The notes under the pieces: generated by a model
Database searches by the model: none
What the model was told of the DNA's origin: nothing
Seen by the model: the letters and a program-made list of their open reading frames with translations, nothing else
Position numbers and translations under genes: made by a program
Source of the DNA: Coriobacteriia bacterium
Lineage (GTDB): Bacteria > Actinomycetota > Coriobacteriia > Anaerosomatales > PALSA-660
Assembly: GCA_030651905.1 (NCBI GenBank)
Contig: JAUSBS010000118.1
Coordinates: forward strand, 1 to 35,231
Length of the DNA: 35,231 bases
Direction of reading: 5' to 3'
In this document: positions 34,435 through 35,231 of the stretch, piece after piece
Layout of the letters: the number at the start of each line of letters is the position of its first letter
Numbering within the stretch: position 1 is the stretch's first letter

Positions 34435-34486
34435 GACGACCCCTAACGCGTGCTTGACGGACGGGACTTCCGGCGAGGCCTCGGCG

Positions 34487-34981
34487 CTACCCCTTGGGGG
34501 GCACCGGGGCCGCGGGCGTCTCCGTGGCCGTCGCTTGCGGCGGCTGCTGCTTCGTCTTGCAGTACGGGCAGACCGCCCAGCTCATCTTGAGAGCGCGACC
34601 ACAAGTGGCGCACTCCTTCTTGAGCTTCTTCATGCAGTAGGGGCAGATGAGGTAGTCAGGCTCGACGGACTTGAGACAGCTTGGGCAGGTGGCACCGTCT
34701 CGAGCCAGCTCGGCTTCCTTCGAACGGATCTCCAACTCCCGCTCACGCGCATCGTCCGCGTACTCCGGCGGACGCACGACGAGGTAGATCATCCAGCCGA
34801 GGACGTTGAAGATGGCGACGACCACGGCCCAGAACCACGGCATCGCGCCGCGGCGGTCGGCATCGCGCCATGTCCAGAAGATGAGCGCGAACGTGAAGAC
34901 CACGAAGAACACGATGCACAGCTGCGAGCCGAGCTTGAACTCGGCACTACTGAGGATCGGCTTGAGCAGGTCGCCCATCAT
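34487..34981 (-). CDS. Two-TM double zinc-ribbon protein
   Basis: A small membrane protein of 163-164 residues. Two TM segments (about 18-36 and 47-67) flank a short DADRRG loop in a layout like the PLDc_N membrane domain. A charged helix (73-93) follows, then four CxxC pairs (98/101, 112/115, 123/126, 137/140) that make two zinc ribbons. A Pro/Ala/Thr-rich tail ends the protein. The function is unknown, and similar proteins are common in this bacterial group. Two adjacent ATG codons (34981 and 34978) share GGAAGGGG, and the second has the better spacing. It may be co-transcribed with thrS downstream. Confidence 0.8.
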   Translation of the reverse strand: MMGDLLKPILSSAEFKLGSQLCIVFFVVFTFALIFWTWRDADRRGAMPWFWAVVVAIFNVLGWMIYLVVRPPEYADDARERELEIRSKEAELARDGATCPSCLKSVEPDYLICPYCMKKLKKECATCGRALKMSWAVCPYCKTKQQPPQATATETPAAPVPPKG

Positions 34982-35042
34982 TCCCCTTCCAAGGACGGCG
35001 CCGTCGTCACGCGTGCGTGTGCGCGCGCCACGACTGAAGCGG

Positions 35043-35051
35043 ATTCTAGCA
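35043..35051 (-). promoter_or_regulatory. Extended -10 promoter before the zinc-ribbon gene
   Basis: The minus strand reads TGCTAGAAT, a perfect TGnTAnAAT extended -10, about 65 bases before the zinc-ribbon ATG. There is no clear -35 at 17 bases. It probably drives the zinc-ribbon gene and perhaps thrS and the two-component genes. Confidence 0.5.
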
Positions 35052-35098
35052 GAAGGGGGCTGCCGAGGCAGGGCTGTCACCAAGCTGACTCGCAGTGG

Positions 35099-35231
35099 TC
35101 ACCCGGCGAGAAGCCCGGCGCGTACCCTCCCGACAGTGTAGAGACTGCCTGTGACAACGAGCCCTGCCGGCGGCACCTCAGCGCCGATCCACCCTGGCGT
35201 CACCTCGTCGATCGGGACCACCGGGCACGCC
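35099..35231 (-). CDS. folC: Folylpolyglutamate/dihydrofolate synthase, C-terminal end
   Basis: The last 43 codons of a gene that continues beyond the window edge. The end reads LVVTGSLYTVGRVRAGLLAG and then TGA at 35101-35099. VTGSLYTVG is the closing strand motif of FolC, which adds glutamate to folates and often also makes dihydrofolate. The remaining gene lies outside, so activity cannot be judged. It is on the same strand as the downstream zinc-ribbon gene, 117 bases away. Confidence 0.72.
   Translation of the reverse strand, partial: ACPVVPIDEVTPGWIGAEVPPAGLVVTGSLYTVGRVRAGLLAG

Overview
The window looks like a piece of a high-GC Gram-positive (Actinomycetota) chromosome, most likely of the class Coriobacteriia. 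The basis is GC-rich codon use, the character of the 16S fragment, the arginine gene order and the thrS/infC/rpmI/rplT/pheST arrangement. This placement is an inference from the sequence alone. Nearly all genes lie on the minus strand. Only the two class A penicillin-binding proteins are on the plus strand. I see no phage, insertion sequence, CRISPR array or tRNA gene.

Layout from left to right. (1) 1-996: the 5' third of a 16S rRNA gene (minus strand) with its promoter and leader, preceded by the tyrS terminator. (2) 997-9654: tyrS; a class A PBP with C-terminal PASTA and PKD domains; a large U32/RlhA-like protein; and a second class A PBP. (3) 9677-19906: one long minus-strand run, argC-argJ-argB-argD-argF-argR-argG-argH-mpg-nif3-like, with overlaps or very short gaps and a strong promoter before argC. 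It encodes ornithine synthesis through the acetyl cycle, then citrulline, argininosuccinate and arginine, and includes its own ArgR repressor. (4) 19986-23965: pheS-pheT and a cysteine-rich DUF3795 protein. (5) 24121-28421: accessory genes: a TasA-like exported protein overlapping a SipW-type signal peptidase, a GNAT acetyltransferase and a P2-like cation ATPase. (6) 28645-34981: rplT, rpmI and infC behind a structured leader, a KdpD/KdpE-like two-component pair, thrS, and a two-TM double zinc-ribbon protein. (7) 35099-35231: the C-terminal end of folC.

Functionally this is mostly housekeeping: translation (16S, tyrS, thrS, pheST, IF3, L35, L20), cell-wall synthesis and arginine synthesis. 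The classical thrS-infC-rpmI-rplT-pheS-pheT neighbourhood is recognisable but split twice. The two-component system sits between thrS and infC. The ATPase, GNAT, TasA-like and SipW-like genes sit between rplT and pheS.

The points most worth a second look are the TasA/SipW pair, the PASTA+PKD tail on a PBP, an apparent AUA start for infC behind an attenuator-like leader with a seven-codon upstream frame, an Asn-to-Ile change in the hinge motif of the ATPase, and the unusually long hairpin before pheS. No wholly new multi-gene system is evident.
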